Shown: positions 25,124 through 33,220 of the stretch, one piece after another
Position numbering within the stretch: position 1 is the stretch's first letter
Layout of the letters: every line of letters begins with the position of its first letter
Assembly (NCBI RefSeq): GCF_009831215.1
Contig: NZ_WUTW01000003.1
Span: 125,325-189,324, forward strand
DNA: 64,000 nt
DNA from: Actinomadura rayongensis
GTDB lineage: Bacteria > Actinomycetota > Actinomycetes > Streptosporangiales > Streptosporangiaceae
Reading direction: 5' to 3'
Made by a program: the position numbers and the translations under genes
The notes under the pieces: model-generated
The model's database searches: none
What the model was told of the DNA's origin: nothing
What the model saw: the letters and a program-made list of their open reading frames with translations, nothing else

Positions 25124-26517
25124 CCCGGCCGGACGATCTTCAGCGCCCGGTCCAGCGCCGGGCCGGTCGTGTCCAGCGGGACGGCCTCGGGCCACGGGTC
25201 GGCGCGCGCCTCCATTCGCCGCGCGATGTCGCGGTCGGCGTCGGACGCGCCGGGTCTGCGGTCGCGCAGCCGTCCCTCCCTGACGTCGGCGGGGGCGCGG
25301 CACTCGATCGCGACGACGTCGGCGTGCGCTTGCTTTGCTGTCTCGGCCGCGAGCGCGCGGTGCTCGGCGGACGTCCACGACGCGTCCAGCACGACCGTCT
25401 CGCCGTGCCGGAGCAGCCGCGCCGCGCGTCCGGCCAGCTCGGCGTAGGTGCGGCGGGTGCTTTCGGGTGTGTAGAGGCCGGTGCCGTACGGCGTGGCGGC
25501 GGACGTCTCCGGGGCCAGCCCGGCGAGTTCCTTGCGGACGCGGTCGCTTGCGAGGACGGTCGCGCCAAGTTCTGCCGCGAGGCCGTCCGCCAGCGTGGTC
25601 TTGCCGGTGCCGGGCAGGCCGCCGACCAGGACGAGCGTCACCGCGCCCGCTTCGAGATGCCGCCGCGCGAGGTCGGCGAGCGCGTTCGCGCCGGGGTCCG
25701 GCGCGCCCTGCGCGGCGCGCAGGCACGCGACCTTCGCCCGGACGAACGCCCGGTACGCGACATAGTGGTGCAGCAGGGAGGTCGGGGCGGGGTCGGCGGC
25801 GAACTCGGCGTACCAGCCGACGAACTGTTGTGCCTTTTCGGGGGCGCCGAGGCGTTCGAGGTCCATGGCGAGGAAGGCGGCGTCGTCCAGGCCGTCCAGA
25901 TGGCGCAGCTTCGGGTCGAACTCCAGGCAGTCCAGGACGCGCGGGCCGTCGTCCAGGACGAAGATGTCATCGGCGAGCAGGTCGCCGTGGCCGTCCACGA
26001 TCCGGTCCGCGCGGGCGGCGAAAAGGTCGGCCCGTCCGGCGAGGTAGCGGCGGACGCGCTCCTCGATCTCGTTTTGGCCGTCCAGGCCGACCTGCGCGAA
26101 CCCCTGCTCCCAGCGGGCGCGCAGCGCGTCCCGGCCACCGTCCGCCGCGATCTCGGGGCCGCGCGGCGCCCGCGCGTGCCAGGACGCCAGGAGCTTCGCC
26201 GTGGCGCGCAGCGCGTCGTCCACCGGCTCCCCCGCGCGGACGAGCGCCGCCAACCGCCGCTCCGCCGGAAGCCGCCGCATGACGAGCAGATGGTCGCAGA
26301 TTTCGCCGTCCGGGCCGGTCACGTCGGCGACGCCGAGGTACACGTCCGGCGCGAACCGCCGGTTCAGCCGCACCTCGTCGTGGCAGGCGCGCTCACGGTC
26401 CGCGCGGTCGCGGAAGTCCACGAACCCGAGGTCCACGGGCTTCTTCAGCTTGTAGGCGCGGTCGCCGACGAAGAACACCACGGCGGTGTGGGTCTCGCGG
26501 ACCTCTGCTCCCGTCAT
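25120..26517 (-). CDS. Aminoglycoside phosphotransferase-like domain fused to an AAA/zeta-like kinase
   Basis: A protein of 465 residues. The N-terminal half is kinase-like: AYKLKKPVDLGFVDF, catalytic loop IVDGHGDLLADDIF, then RVLDCLEFDP. The C-terminal half has a P-loop, LVGGLPGTGKTTLADGLA (about 305-322), and VLDASWTSAEHR, as in gluconate-kinase/zeta-like ATPases. This domain order matches Mycobacterium tuberculosis Rv2004c, a DosR-regulon gene next to a universal stress protein. Here too it lies beside universal stress genes, divergent with a 90-bp gap. Start ATG 26517 was chosen because family homology begins just after it. Confidence 0.85.
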   Translation of the reverse strand: MTGAEVRETHTAVVFFVGDRAYKLKKPVDLGFVDFRDRADRERACHDEVRLNRRFAPDVYLGVADVTGPDGEICDHLLVMRRLPAERRLAALVRAGEPVDDALRATAKLLASWHARAPRGPEIAADGGRDALRARWEQGFAQVGLDGQNEIEERVRRYLAGRADLFAARADRIVDGHGDLLADDIFVLDDGPRVLDCLEFDPKLRHLDGLDDAAFLAMDLERLGAPEKAQQFVGWYAEFAADPAPTSLLHHYVAYRAFVRAKVACLRAAQGAPDPGANALADLARRHLEAGAVTLVLVGGLPGTGKTTLADGLAAELGATVLASDRVRKELAGLAPETSAATPYGTGLYTPESTRRTYAELAGRAARLLRHGETVVLDASWTSAEHRALAAETAKQAHADVVAIECRAPADVREGRLRDRRPGASDADRDIARRMEARADPWPEAVPLDTTGPALDRALKIVRPG

Positions 26518-26607
26518 GGCGCGCCCCTGCCCGTCCCGGCACCGGTTCATCCGGCGGACGCGGGGAAGGGCTCTTTGCGCAGGTAACGGGGGAAATCGGG
26601 GGAGATC

Positions 26608-27450
26608 ATGGGGTCGCACGTCCTCGTCGGCTACGACGGCACCAAGGAGAGCGAGCACGCCGTGCACTGGGCGGCGCGGGAGGCGCGGTTGCGCCGCCTG
26701 CCGCTGACGGTCTGCCATGTCTGGCGCTGGCCGTACCCGGACTCCTACGTCGATGCTGACACCGTCACGATCGTGAAGCGCATGGCCGACCACATCCTCG
26801 ACCAGGGCGTGGCGCTGGCCCACGATGCGGTACCGGCCGTCCGGATCGTCAAGCGGCTCCTGGACGGCCCGCCGTACGCGGCGCTGATGCACGAGGCCCA
26901 GACCGCCGAGGTGATCGTCGTGGGCTCCCACCAGCCCGGCGGGGTGCCGCTCGGGTCGACGTCGATCCGGCTGGCGGCGACGGCACACTGCCCCGTTTTG
27001 GTCGTCCGGGACCGCCCCGAGACCTACTCCGAGGTCGTCGTGGGCGTGGACGGCTCGGCCGCCAGCGACGCCGCACTGGCCTTCGCCTACGAGGAGGCGA
27101 CGCTGCGGGGCTGGGCCGTCCGAGCGGTCTACGGCTCATGGGAGCCGAGCGCCGCGCCCAACGGCGACCTGGCGCTCTACGGCGACTCCGAGGAGCTGCG
27201 ACGCGTCTGCGGCGCCCGCCTGGAACGCGCGGTAGCACCCTGGCAGGCGAAGTTCCCGGACGTCACCACCCGCACCGCTCTGGACCTACGCCCACCCCGC
27301 GAAACCCTCCTGGAGGAGGCCGACTCCGCCGGCCTGGTCGTCGTGGGCAACCGAGGCGTAGGCGGCCTGGAACCGCTACGCCTAGGCGCAACAAGCAGCG
27401 CGGTACTGCAACACGCCCCCGGAACCGTAGCCATCGTCCCGCCCGCCTGA
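26608..27450 (+). CDS. Universal stress protein, two tandem UspA domains
   Basis: A protein of 280 residues. Domain 1 starts HVLVGYDGTKESEHAVHWA and ends with VGSHQPGGVPLGSTSIRLAATAHCPVLVV. Domain 2 starts VVVGVDGSAASDAALAFA and ends VVGNRGVGGLEPLRLGATSSAVLQHAPGTVAIV. Both carry the G-x2-G-x9-G-S/T nucleotide-binding pattern of ATP-binding Usps. It is first of three usp genes in a row. From about 27280 the codon choice shifts to cta, gta, cga and aca, which continues into the next two genes. Confidence 0.93.
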   Translation: MGSHVLVGYDGTKESEHAVHWAAREARLRRLPLTVCHVWRWPYPDSYVDADTVTIVKRMADHILDQGVALAHDAVPAVRIVKRLLDGPPYAALMHEAQTAEVIVVGSHQPGGVPLGSTSIRLAATAHCPVLVVRDRPETYSEVVVGVDGSAASDAALAFAYEEATLRGWAVRAVYGSWEPSAAPNGDLALYGDSEELRRVCGARLERAVAPWQAKFPDVTTRTALDLRPPRETLLEEADSAGLVVVGNRGVGGLEPLRLGATSSAVLQHAPGTVAIVPPA

Positions 27451-27546
27451 TGGGGGTTTGGCGCAAGACTTACCCGGCACCGGGATCGTCCACGGAACGT
27501 CGCGGGCATCAGCCGGAAGACCGTCCCGTTGCGGAAGGCAGGACCG

Positions 27547-28425
27547 ATGGGTGACCGGCACGCGGCACGCGGCGTCGTCGTCGGGTTCGACGGCTCGCCC
27601 AAGAGCGAGAAGGCGCTGCTCTGGGCGGCCGTGGAGGCCCGCCGACGCGCGGTGCCGCTGACGCTGTGCCACGCGTGGGAGGTCTACATGAGCGCCGGTC
27701 CGATGGCGTTCCCCGACACCGACCTCAAACTCGCCGCGGAACAACTCCTGGAACACGGCGTAGAACGCGCCCGCGAGGAATGGGACAACGTCGAGTCAGT
27801 CCTAGGCCGAGGCTCGGCATCCTCAGTCCTGATGGACGCCGCCGCGGACGCAGAACTGGTCGTAGTAGGTTCCCGAAGCCACAACAAGTTCGGCAACCTG
27901 GTCCTAGGCTCGGCCGCGGTCGAAATGACAGCCCACTCCCCCTGCCCCGTAGTAGTCGTACGCGAAGAGAAGCAAACACACGAACGCGTAGAGTCCGGCA
28001 ACGTAGTGGTAGGCGTAGACGGCTCAGAAGCCTCCCGCGAGGCAGTAGGCGTCGGCTTCACCGAGGCCCACCTGCACAAGACATCACTCGTCATCCTGCT
28101 CGCGTGGCCGAGAAGCGTAGAAAGCGGCGTCCTCCCCCTACTGAACGCCGACGACCTACGAGGCCTGGCCCAAGACCGCCTGGCCGACCTGATCGCCCCC
28201 TGGCGCAACGAATACCCCGAGGTCAAGGTGGATGCGAGAGTAGAGATCGGTCCCCCACGCGAAGTCCTCCTAGAAGCCTCAGCAGACGCCGGCCTGCTGG
28301 TAGTAGGCTCACGCGGCCTAGGCGGCTTCCGAGGCCTCCTCCTAGGCTCCGTAAGCCGCGCCCTACTAGACCAGGCCCCCTGCCCAGTAGCGGTGGCCCA
28401 CGCCCCCGAGCCCTCAGGCGGATGA
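27547..28425 (+). CDS. Universal stress protein, two tandem UspA domains
   Basis: A protein of 292 residues from ATG 27547, with GGAAGGCAGG upstream. Domain 1: VVVGFDGSPKSEKALLWA to VVGSRSHNKFGNLVLGSAAVEMTAHSPCPVVVV. Domain 2: VVVGVDGSEASREAVGVGF to VVGSRGLGGFRGLLLGSVSRALLDQAPCPVAVA. It overlaps the third usp gene by 4 bp (ATGA). Third codon positions are unusually rich in A for this genome from about 27720 on. Paralogous double-domain Usps in tandem are typical of dormancy or hypoxia responses in actinobacteria. Confidence 0.93.
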   Translation: MGDRHAARGVVVGFDGSPKSEKALLWAAVEARRRAVPLTLCHAWEVYMSAGPMAFPDTDLKLAAEQLLEHGVERAREEWDNVESVLGRGSASSVLMDAAADAELVVVGSRSHNKFGNLVLGSAAVEMTAHSPCPVVVVREEKQTHERVESGNVVVGVDGSEASREAVGVGFTEAHLHKTSLVILLAWPRSVESGVLPLLNADDLRGLAQDRLADLIAPWRNEYPEVKVDARVEIGPPREVLLEASADAGLLVVGSRGLGGFRGLLLGSVSRALLDQAPCPVAVAHAPEPSGG

Positions 28426-29225
28426 CAACAACCCTGGTAGTAGGCGTAGACGGCTCAGCGCAAAGCCTCACAGCCGTCGAATGGGCAGCAGCCGAAGCCT
28501 CCCGCCGCAAGGCGTCCCTAAGAGCCGTCTGCGTAACGACCCCAGGTCCCCCGGACGCCGAATCAATCCTGGACAAAGCGGTATCAGTAGCCCGCCCCCA
28601 CATCCCAGCCCCGCACCTAACGACCGCAGTGGCAACAGGCCAACCAGCCGCCGCCCTGATCGAGTCAGCCACAGACGCGTCGATCCTGATAGTCGGCTCA
28701 AGAGGCCGAGGAGGCCGCACCGGCCTGCTCCTAGGCTCGGTAGCCCTCCAGGTGGCGTCCCACGCCCCCTGCCCCGTGATCTCAGTACGAGGCAACCCCC
28801 GCCCCACCCAAGGCGAGGTGGTGGTAGGCATAGACGGCTCACCAGGCTCAAAAGCAGCCCTGGACTTCGCGTTCAAAGCCGCCCAAGTCCGATCAGACCG
28901 CCTCCGAGCCGTCCGCGCCTGGACCACCCCACCACCCGACGCGACTCCCCACGTCCCGGACCCAGACCTGGTAGCGGACGCAGAGGTAGAAACAGACCTG
29001 GCGAACGCCCTAGCCGAAGCGGGCAAGCCCTACCCGGACGTCCGCGTGATCCCCGACGCCCACCAAGCCCGCCCCGTAAGAGCCCTAACGACCGCCTCAA
29101 CCCGAGCAGACCTGCTGGTAGTAGGCGCCCGAGGCCGAGGAGGGTTCAAGAACCTGCTCTTAGGCTCAGTGGCGAACGCGATGCTCCACCGCTCAGCCTG
29201 CCCGGTAGCGGTAGTCCACCCCTGA
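28422..29225 (+). CDS. Universal stress protein, two tandem UspA domains; contains a TTA codon
   Basis: A protein of 267 residues. Domain 1: LVVGVDGSAQSLTAVEWA to VGSRGRGGRTGLLLGSVALQVASHAPCPVISV. Domain 2: VVVGIDGSPGSKAALDFAF to VGARGRGGFKNLLLGSVANAMLHRSACPVAVV. ATP-binding motifs are intact in both. Leucine 247 is encoded by TTA (29160-29162), the rare codon read by the bldA tRNA in streptomycetes. The gene is C-rich on the coding strand with many gta/cta/tca codons, unlike the housekeeping genes of the window. It lies 70 bp upstream of tRNA-Gly. Confidence 0.92.
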   Translation: MTTTLVVGVDGSAQSLTAVEWAAAEASRRKASLRAVCVTTPGPPDAESILDKAVSVARPHIPAPHLTTAVATGQPAAALIESATDASILIVGSRGRGGRTGLLLGSVALQVASHAPCPVISVRGNPRPTQGEVVVGIDGSPGSKAALDFAFKAAQVRSDRLRAVRAWTTPPPDATPHVPDPDLVADAEVETDLANALAEAGKPYPDVRVIPDAHQARPVRALTTASTRADLLVVGARGRGGFKNLLLGSVANAMLHRSACPVAVVHP

Positions 29226-29295
29226 CCCACCGATCACACCAACGCCCAAAACCCTGTACCCTACATACGGCGACCGACCACCCGTCGCGCCGCAC

Positions 29296-29366
29296 GCGGG
29301 CGTAGCTCAATGGTAGAGCCCCAGTCTTCCAAACTGGCTACGCGGGTTCGATTCCCGTCGCCCGCT
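29296..29366 (+). tRNA. tRNA-Gly (anticodon TCC)
   Basis: The acceptor stem GCGGGCG pairs with CGCCCGC, the D-arm is GCTCAATGGTAGAGC, the anticodon loop CTTCCAA sits on CCAGT/ACTGG, and the T-loop is GGTTCGATTCC. Discriminator T and an encoded CCA follow (29367-29369). The gene is intact. Its 3' 42 bases (from the anticodon loop onward) are repeated exactly 4,500 bp downstream, marking it as an integration site. Confidence 0.97.
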
Positions 29367-29367
29367 C
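29326..29367 (+). repeat. Left attachment repeat (attL) within tRNA-Gly
   Basis: A 42-bp segment from CTTCCAAACTGG to CGCCCGCTC, identical to 33826-33867. It covers the anticodon loop to the discriminator, the usual tyrosine-recombinase target in tRNA genes. Confidence 0.9.
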
Positions 29368-29376
29368 CACCCAACA

Positions 29377-29414
29377 AAGGTCCAGGCCAGGGACACATTT
29401 CCCGCCTGGACCTT
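29377..29414 (+). terminator. Hairpin terminator after tRNA-Gly
   Basis: AAGGTCCAGGC (29377-29387) and GCCTGGACCTT (29404-29414) are perfect 11-bp arms, eight bases past the encoded CCA. It lies inside the element, so it came with the element and now terminates the tRNA. Confidence 0.8.
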
Positions 29415-29443
29415 CGCCTTTCATCGGGCGTATTCGATCGTCC

Positions 29444-29461
29444 GTGCCCGTTGCGTGCCCG
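29444..29461 (+). promoter_or_regulatory. Candidate integrase arm-type site, left
   Basis: GTGCCCGTTGCGTGCCCG is itself a pair of GTGCCCG repeats. It matches 33710-33727 in 17 of 18 positions and in the same orientation. Both copies lie just inside the attachment repeats, so in a circular form they would flank the core. Confidence 0.5.
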
Positions 29462-29506
29462 ATCGCTTCTCAACTCCCGCAGACAGTCCCCATAACAGTG
29501 CGCCGG

Positions 29507-30142
29507 TCAGGCCGACGAACCAGGCTCCAAGACCGTGTACTCCTCCAGCCGCATGTGCAACTGCGTCGCCCGCAACCAGCGAACCCACGGACTGTCGAGC
29601 GCGACCGTCTCACGCCCGACAGCCCTCAATCCGACCGGTGTCGGCTCGTAGAGCATCCCCGACACGGCGGCAGGCCGGAACCGCGACGCCCGCAGCACCA
29701 CATGCCCACCACGCAAATGCGGGCACAGCCGCGCCGACCGTTCCACACAACCGGGACACAGCGGCGGCTGAGCCGTGAGCACCGGCGCAGGCCACGGCCC
29801 TTCACCGTTCTCATACTCCTGCGCCGACAACACCCACACACCGTCATCACCGCACCGCGTCCCGCACACCTGACACAACAACTTGCGCATCGCCAACCGC
29901 TGCCGCAGATAGTGAACATTCTTGAACTGCGGACGCCCCACCCTGGGACTGATCCCCATCCGCGCCCACAACACCCCGACCGAGTCACGGTCGTACTGGG
30001 TCTCATCGGCGTACCCGATACGCCCACCACGCACGACGACGTTGTACGGCGGCGCCTCCTCCGACGACCACGCGGTGACATAAGGAACCACACCCCACCG
30101 CGCCGAAGTCACCGCAGGAGCAGACCGCATACGAGAGGACAT
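29507..30142 (-). CDS. Hypothetical zinc-binding (CxxC) protein
   Basis: A protein of 211 residues that I do not recognise by family. It has cysteine pairs CQVCGTRCGDDGVWVLSAQE and PPLCPGCVERSARLCPHLRG, which together could hold one or two zinc ions. The N-terminal part is hydrophilic with no membrane segment. A regulatory or nucleic-acid-binding role is possible but unproven. Start ATG 30142 follows AAAGGATC. It is the element gene nearest the intact tRNA end, where an integrase is normally found, but there is no recombinase signature. Confidence 0.65.
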   Translation of the reverse strand: MSSRMRSAPAVTSARWGVVPYVTAWSSEEAPPYNVVVRGGRIGYADETQYDRDSVGVLWARMGISPRVGRPQFKNVHYLRQRLAMRKLLCQVCGTRCGDDGVWVLSAQEYENGEGPWPAPVLTAQPPLCPGCVERSARLCPHLRGGHVVLRASRFRPAAVSGMLYEPTPVGLRAVGRETVALDSPWVRWLRATQLHMRLEEYTVLEPGSSA

Positions 30143-30611
30143 GGAGGAAGATCCTTTCTTGGATTCGGAAGGTGCCCGGCGAACGAGCGAGAGAGACGAA
30201 GCGCATTAAGGGCCGATCACGATCAAGAAGGCCGGCGACCGAATGGGGATCAAAGCTCGTAGCGCGGAGTGCACTTGGCAAGCAGCAGCAACCACCCATG
30301 CCATGGCACTGGCCCCGCAGCTCATCACGCCGCCCGAGAGCGTGTGGCGGGTCAGCACGTCGAACACGGCCGCCGTTCGAACCCGCCGTCCTCACCGGGC
30401 GACCGGCCGACGATCACCCAACGCCCCGAACTGACGAGCTTCCACCCACGGCTGTCACACCAAGGGCATTCGGACACTGACCCCAGATCCGTCATGCCTA
30501 CGAGATTGCTCGTTGATCAGCTCCGCTCCCATGTCGCGACGCTGCCTCAGCACGGAACTTCCGCTGCACCTGGGAATGAGCCGACCCAATGACCGCTGAC
30601 AAACTGGCCTC
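30143..30611. other. Divergent intergenic region inside the element
   Basis: About 470 bp between the leftward CxxC gene and the rightward aminotransferase. Open frames here are short, arginine-rich and unconvincing. It probably holds the two divergent promoters. I see no repeat or hairpin that stands out. Confidence 0.5.
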
Positions 30612-31391
30612 ATGGCAGAACTCAACGGCTTCCCGGTCACACCCGACCAGCTCAAGGCCCTGGCACTGGTCAACTACGGGCACTTCACATCGATGCGCGT
30701 CGAGGACCAGCGCGTACGCGGCCTGTCGCACCACCTCGAACGCCTTGCCCGCGACTGCCGGACGCTGTTCGCGACCGACCTGGACCGCGACAGGACGCGC
30801 TCGCTCATCCGCCAAGCGGTCGGAGCCCGCGACGGAACGTTCGTCGTCCGGGTCACCATCTACGACCCCGCTCAAGAGCTGGGGCACCCTGGTTCGACGG
30901 CCGATCCCCACGTGCTCGTCACAACCCGGCCGGCCGGGGACCTCCCGCTTCCACCGCTGCGCGTCCAGTCCGCCGCCTACACGCGCGACCTCCCCGAGGT
31001 GAAGCACGTCGGACTGTTCGGTGCGCTGTGGCACCGCCGCAACGCCCAACTCGCAGGGTTCGACGACTCGGTCTTCACCGACACGGAGTCCTTCATCTCC
31101 GAAGGCGCGACGTGGAACATCGCGTTCTACGACGGCCAACAGGTGATCTGGCCCAACGCCGAAGTACTGCCCGGCGTGACGATGCGTCTCCTCCAGCAGG
31201 TCCACGACCAAACCACCCTCGCCCCCGTGAACCTGACCGATCTCCCCGAGCTGGAAGCGGCCTTCGCCACCAACACCGCGATCGGCGTCCGCGCGATCAC
31301 CAGCATCGACTCCGCAGAGTTCCCCGCCGATCACCCGATCCTCGATACGCTGCGCAAGGAGTACCAGGAGATCCCCGGCGAACCCCTGTAG
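30612..31391 (+). CDS. Class IV aminotransferase (PLP-dependent, branched-chain/ADC-lyase-like)
   Basis: A protein of 259 residues of fold-type IV. The region LPEVKHVGLFGALWHRRNAQ holds the likely Schiff-base lysine. Further on, FISEGATWNIAFYDG is the family's E-G-x-x-x-N cofactor motif, and LPGVTMRLLQQ follows. The N-terminal part (FTSMRVEDQRVRGLSHHLERL) matches the start of aminodeoxychorismate-lyase/BCAT-like proteins. It probably transfers or eliminates an amino group, substrate unknown. It is 27 bp upstream of, and probably co-transcribed with, the HTH-SUMF1 gene. Confidence 0.85.
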   Translation: MAELNGFPVTPDQLKALALVNYGHFTSMRVEDQRVRGLSHHLERLARDCRTLFATDLDRDRTRSLIRQAVGARDGTFVVRVTIYDPAQELGHPGSTADPHVLVTTRPAGDLPLPPLRVQSAAYTRDLPEVKHVGLFGALWHRRNAQLAGFDDSVFTDTESFISEGATWNIAFYDGQQVIWPNAEVLPGVTMRLLQQVHDQTTLAPVNLTDLPELEAAFATNTAIGVRAITSIDSAEFPADHPILDTLRKEYQEIPGEPL

Positions 31392-31418
31392 GCACCGCGA
31401 CCGCACCCCGGAGCCCCA

Positions 31419-32375
31419 GTGAGCACCACCGTCCAACGCTGGTCAGGACGCGAGGTCCGAGCCCTCCGCGAAGCCAAACGCATGAGCATCCGCGACTTCG
31501 CCGGACACCTCGGCATCAGCGAACGCATGGTCTCCAAGTGGGAGGCAGGCGGCGAGAACATCATCCCCCGCCCCATCAACCAATCGGCGCTCGACTCGTC
31601 CCTAGCCGCACCCGGCCCTGACGTTCACGCCCGGTTCGCCGTCATGCTCGAAACGGCGACACTCCGGGTCCCCCAGCCGGCCACTGCACCTACTCAGCCG
31701 CCAACGATCCCGGCCACAGACAACACCATCCCCGTAGGAGACGAACACCAGATCCGCCACCCCATCGACGGCAAATCGATGGTCCTGGTCGAAGCAGGAA
31801 CGTTCTTCTCAGGCACCGACAACACTCCTGTTGATCTGCCCGCGTTCTACATCGACGTCTTCCCCACCACCAACGCCGACTACGCCCGCTTCGTAGCGGC
31901 AACCGACGCCAAACCACCGCTCCACTGGCAAGGCAGCGAACCACCCGCCGAACTCCTCAACCACCCCGTCGTCTTCGTCACCTGGCACGACGCCAACGCC
32001 TACGCCGAGTGGGCAGGCAAAACACTCCCCACAAGCCAGCAGTGGGAGAAAGCAGCCCGAGGAACCCGAGGCGACCTCTACCCCTGGGGCAACCAGCGCA
32101 CCCCCGCCAAAGTCAACTACCGAGAACACGCCATCCGATCCACCACACCCGTAGACACCTACGCCAGCGGCGTCAGCCCCTACGGCGTCTACGACCTCTG
32201 CGGCAACGTCTGGGAATGGTGCGCCACCCCATCGGCCCCTGGCCGCTACGAACTCAAAGGCAGCGCCTTCACCAGCCCGTTCCTCCGCTGCACCCCCGCC
32301 TCCTTCAACGACGCCTCAGCTCACATGCACGACGACACTGGCTTCCGCTGCACCACCTACTCACCCTCTTGCTGA
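31419..32375 (+). CDS. XRE-type HTH fused to a formylglycine-generating-enzyme (SUMF1) domain
   Basis: A protein of 318 residues from GTG 31419. Residues 8-45 form an XRE HTH (VRALREAKRMSIRDFAGHLGISERMVSKWEAGG). After a Pro/Thr-rich linker, residues 110-318 form an SUMF1/FGE-like domain: MVLVEAGTFFSGTDN, FPTTNADYARFVAA, PVVFVTWHDANAYAEWAGKTLPT, LCGNVWEWCATP and DTGFRC. FGE domains oxidise sulfatase cysteines, but many bacterial members act as C-lectin-fold ligand binders. Fusion to an HTH suggests a sensor-regulator. Its 3' end overlaps the convergent gene by 19 bp. Confidence 0.85.
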   Translation: MSTTVQRWSGREVRALREAKRMSIRDFAGHLGISERMVSKWEAGGENIIPRPINQSALDSSLAAPGPDVHARFAVMLETATLRVPQPATAPTQPPTIPATDNTIPVGDEHQIRHPIDGKSMVLVEAGTFFSGTDNTPVDLPAFYIDVFPTTNADYARFVAATDAKPPLHWQGSEPPAELLNHPVVFVTWHDANAYAEWAGKTLPTSQQWEKAARGTRGDLYPWGNQRTPAKVNYREHAIRSTTPVDTYASGVSPYGVYDLCGNVWEWCATPSAPGRYELKGSAFTSPFLRCTPASFNDASAHMHDDTGFRCTTYSPSC

Positions 32376-33220
32376 TCAACTCCAACCCTCGAAGCCGCAG
32401 CACCATCTTCGAGACCGCTATCACGTTGTTTATACGCCTTATATGCATCTAGAACAGCGAGCCCACATACGATATTCAACTCTTCCTTAAGGTAGTCACT
32501 TATCTCGTGCGGAGTTTTCCCTTCAGCTACTTGCGAGCGAAAAACGTACCACACTTCGCTCAAAAAATAGAAATTCTCAGAAATTCTGAACCTACCCCAG
32601 AGTACAGAATAGGCAGCGGCTTCGGCATCAAAATTTTCAGAAAGACGCAAAGTGTTTTGATCGCTGCCAATTTTCCATCTTTTGCGCCACGGGGAACGCC
32701 TAACACGAGTCCCGGCCATGACGACAGAAGCCCTCACGGTGAGAGATCCCGATTTACCTAGCCCTTTCCGGTAGTTTCGCGCCGCAGTCGCCATTGGCCA
32801 GAAATCGAAAATTACCTTTTGACTCTCCCCTGCATCAAGCCGAAACGTTTCGTCTTTTATAGCACCAAACATCTCGACCGGCGTACCGCTGATCCTATGA
32901 CTACCTCGCTTGATCCCGTGCGGCCGTCCGAAGTCCAAAGAGACCTCGGATATAGAAACTGCCGTCCGCCCACTATTAATAATCGACAATTCGACAACGT
33001 CCACTTTCCACCTTGGGGAGCTGAACGGTATATCGACGTCACCCCACCCCCTCTCTGGACCTCGGACTATGTGGTCATTCAAATCAATCATCGCCGGTTT
33101 CATTTTGACTTTAATTCTAGAACCAGACAATCGATACGATACGAGTTGCCAAAAAATCCCCACCATCGAAATGGCAACACTAATCGTCGACAAGACGATA
33201 GCCCAGGTAGCGCGATCCAT
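32357..33220 (-). CDS. Hypothetical membrane-anchored protein, AT-rich
   Basis: A protein of 287 residues of unrecognised family. One N-terminal helix (TWAIVLSTISVAISMVGIFWQLV) is followed by a beta-rich region (VDVVELSIINSGRTAVSISEVSLDFGRPHG, FRLDAGESQKVIFDFWPMA) like an immunoglobulin-type fold, then a helical C-terminus. Composition is clearly lower in GC than flanking chromosome, pointing to foreign origin. Similar small TM-plus-sandwich proteins are common in actinomycete islands; function unknown. Confidence 0.7.
   Translation of the reverse strand: MDRATWAIVLSTISVAISMVGIFWQLVSYRLSGSRIKVKMKPAMIDLNDHIVRGPERGWGDVDIPFSSPRWKVDVVELSIINSGRTAVSISEVSLDFGRPHGIKRGSHRISGTPVEMFGAIKDETFRLDAGESQKVIFDFWPMATAARNYRKGLGKSGSLTVRASVVMAGTRVRRSPWRKRWKIGSDQNTLRLSENFDAEAAAYSVLWGRFRISENFYFLSEVWYVFRSQVAEGKTPHEISDYLKEELNIVCGLAVLDAYKAYKQRDSGLEDGAAASRVGVDQQEGE

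Noticed and set aside
26518-27546. DosR-type palindromes upstream of the usp genes
   Set aside because: GGAAGACCGTCCCGTT at about 27515 is only a loose match, and no second site supports it.
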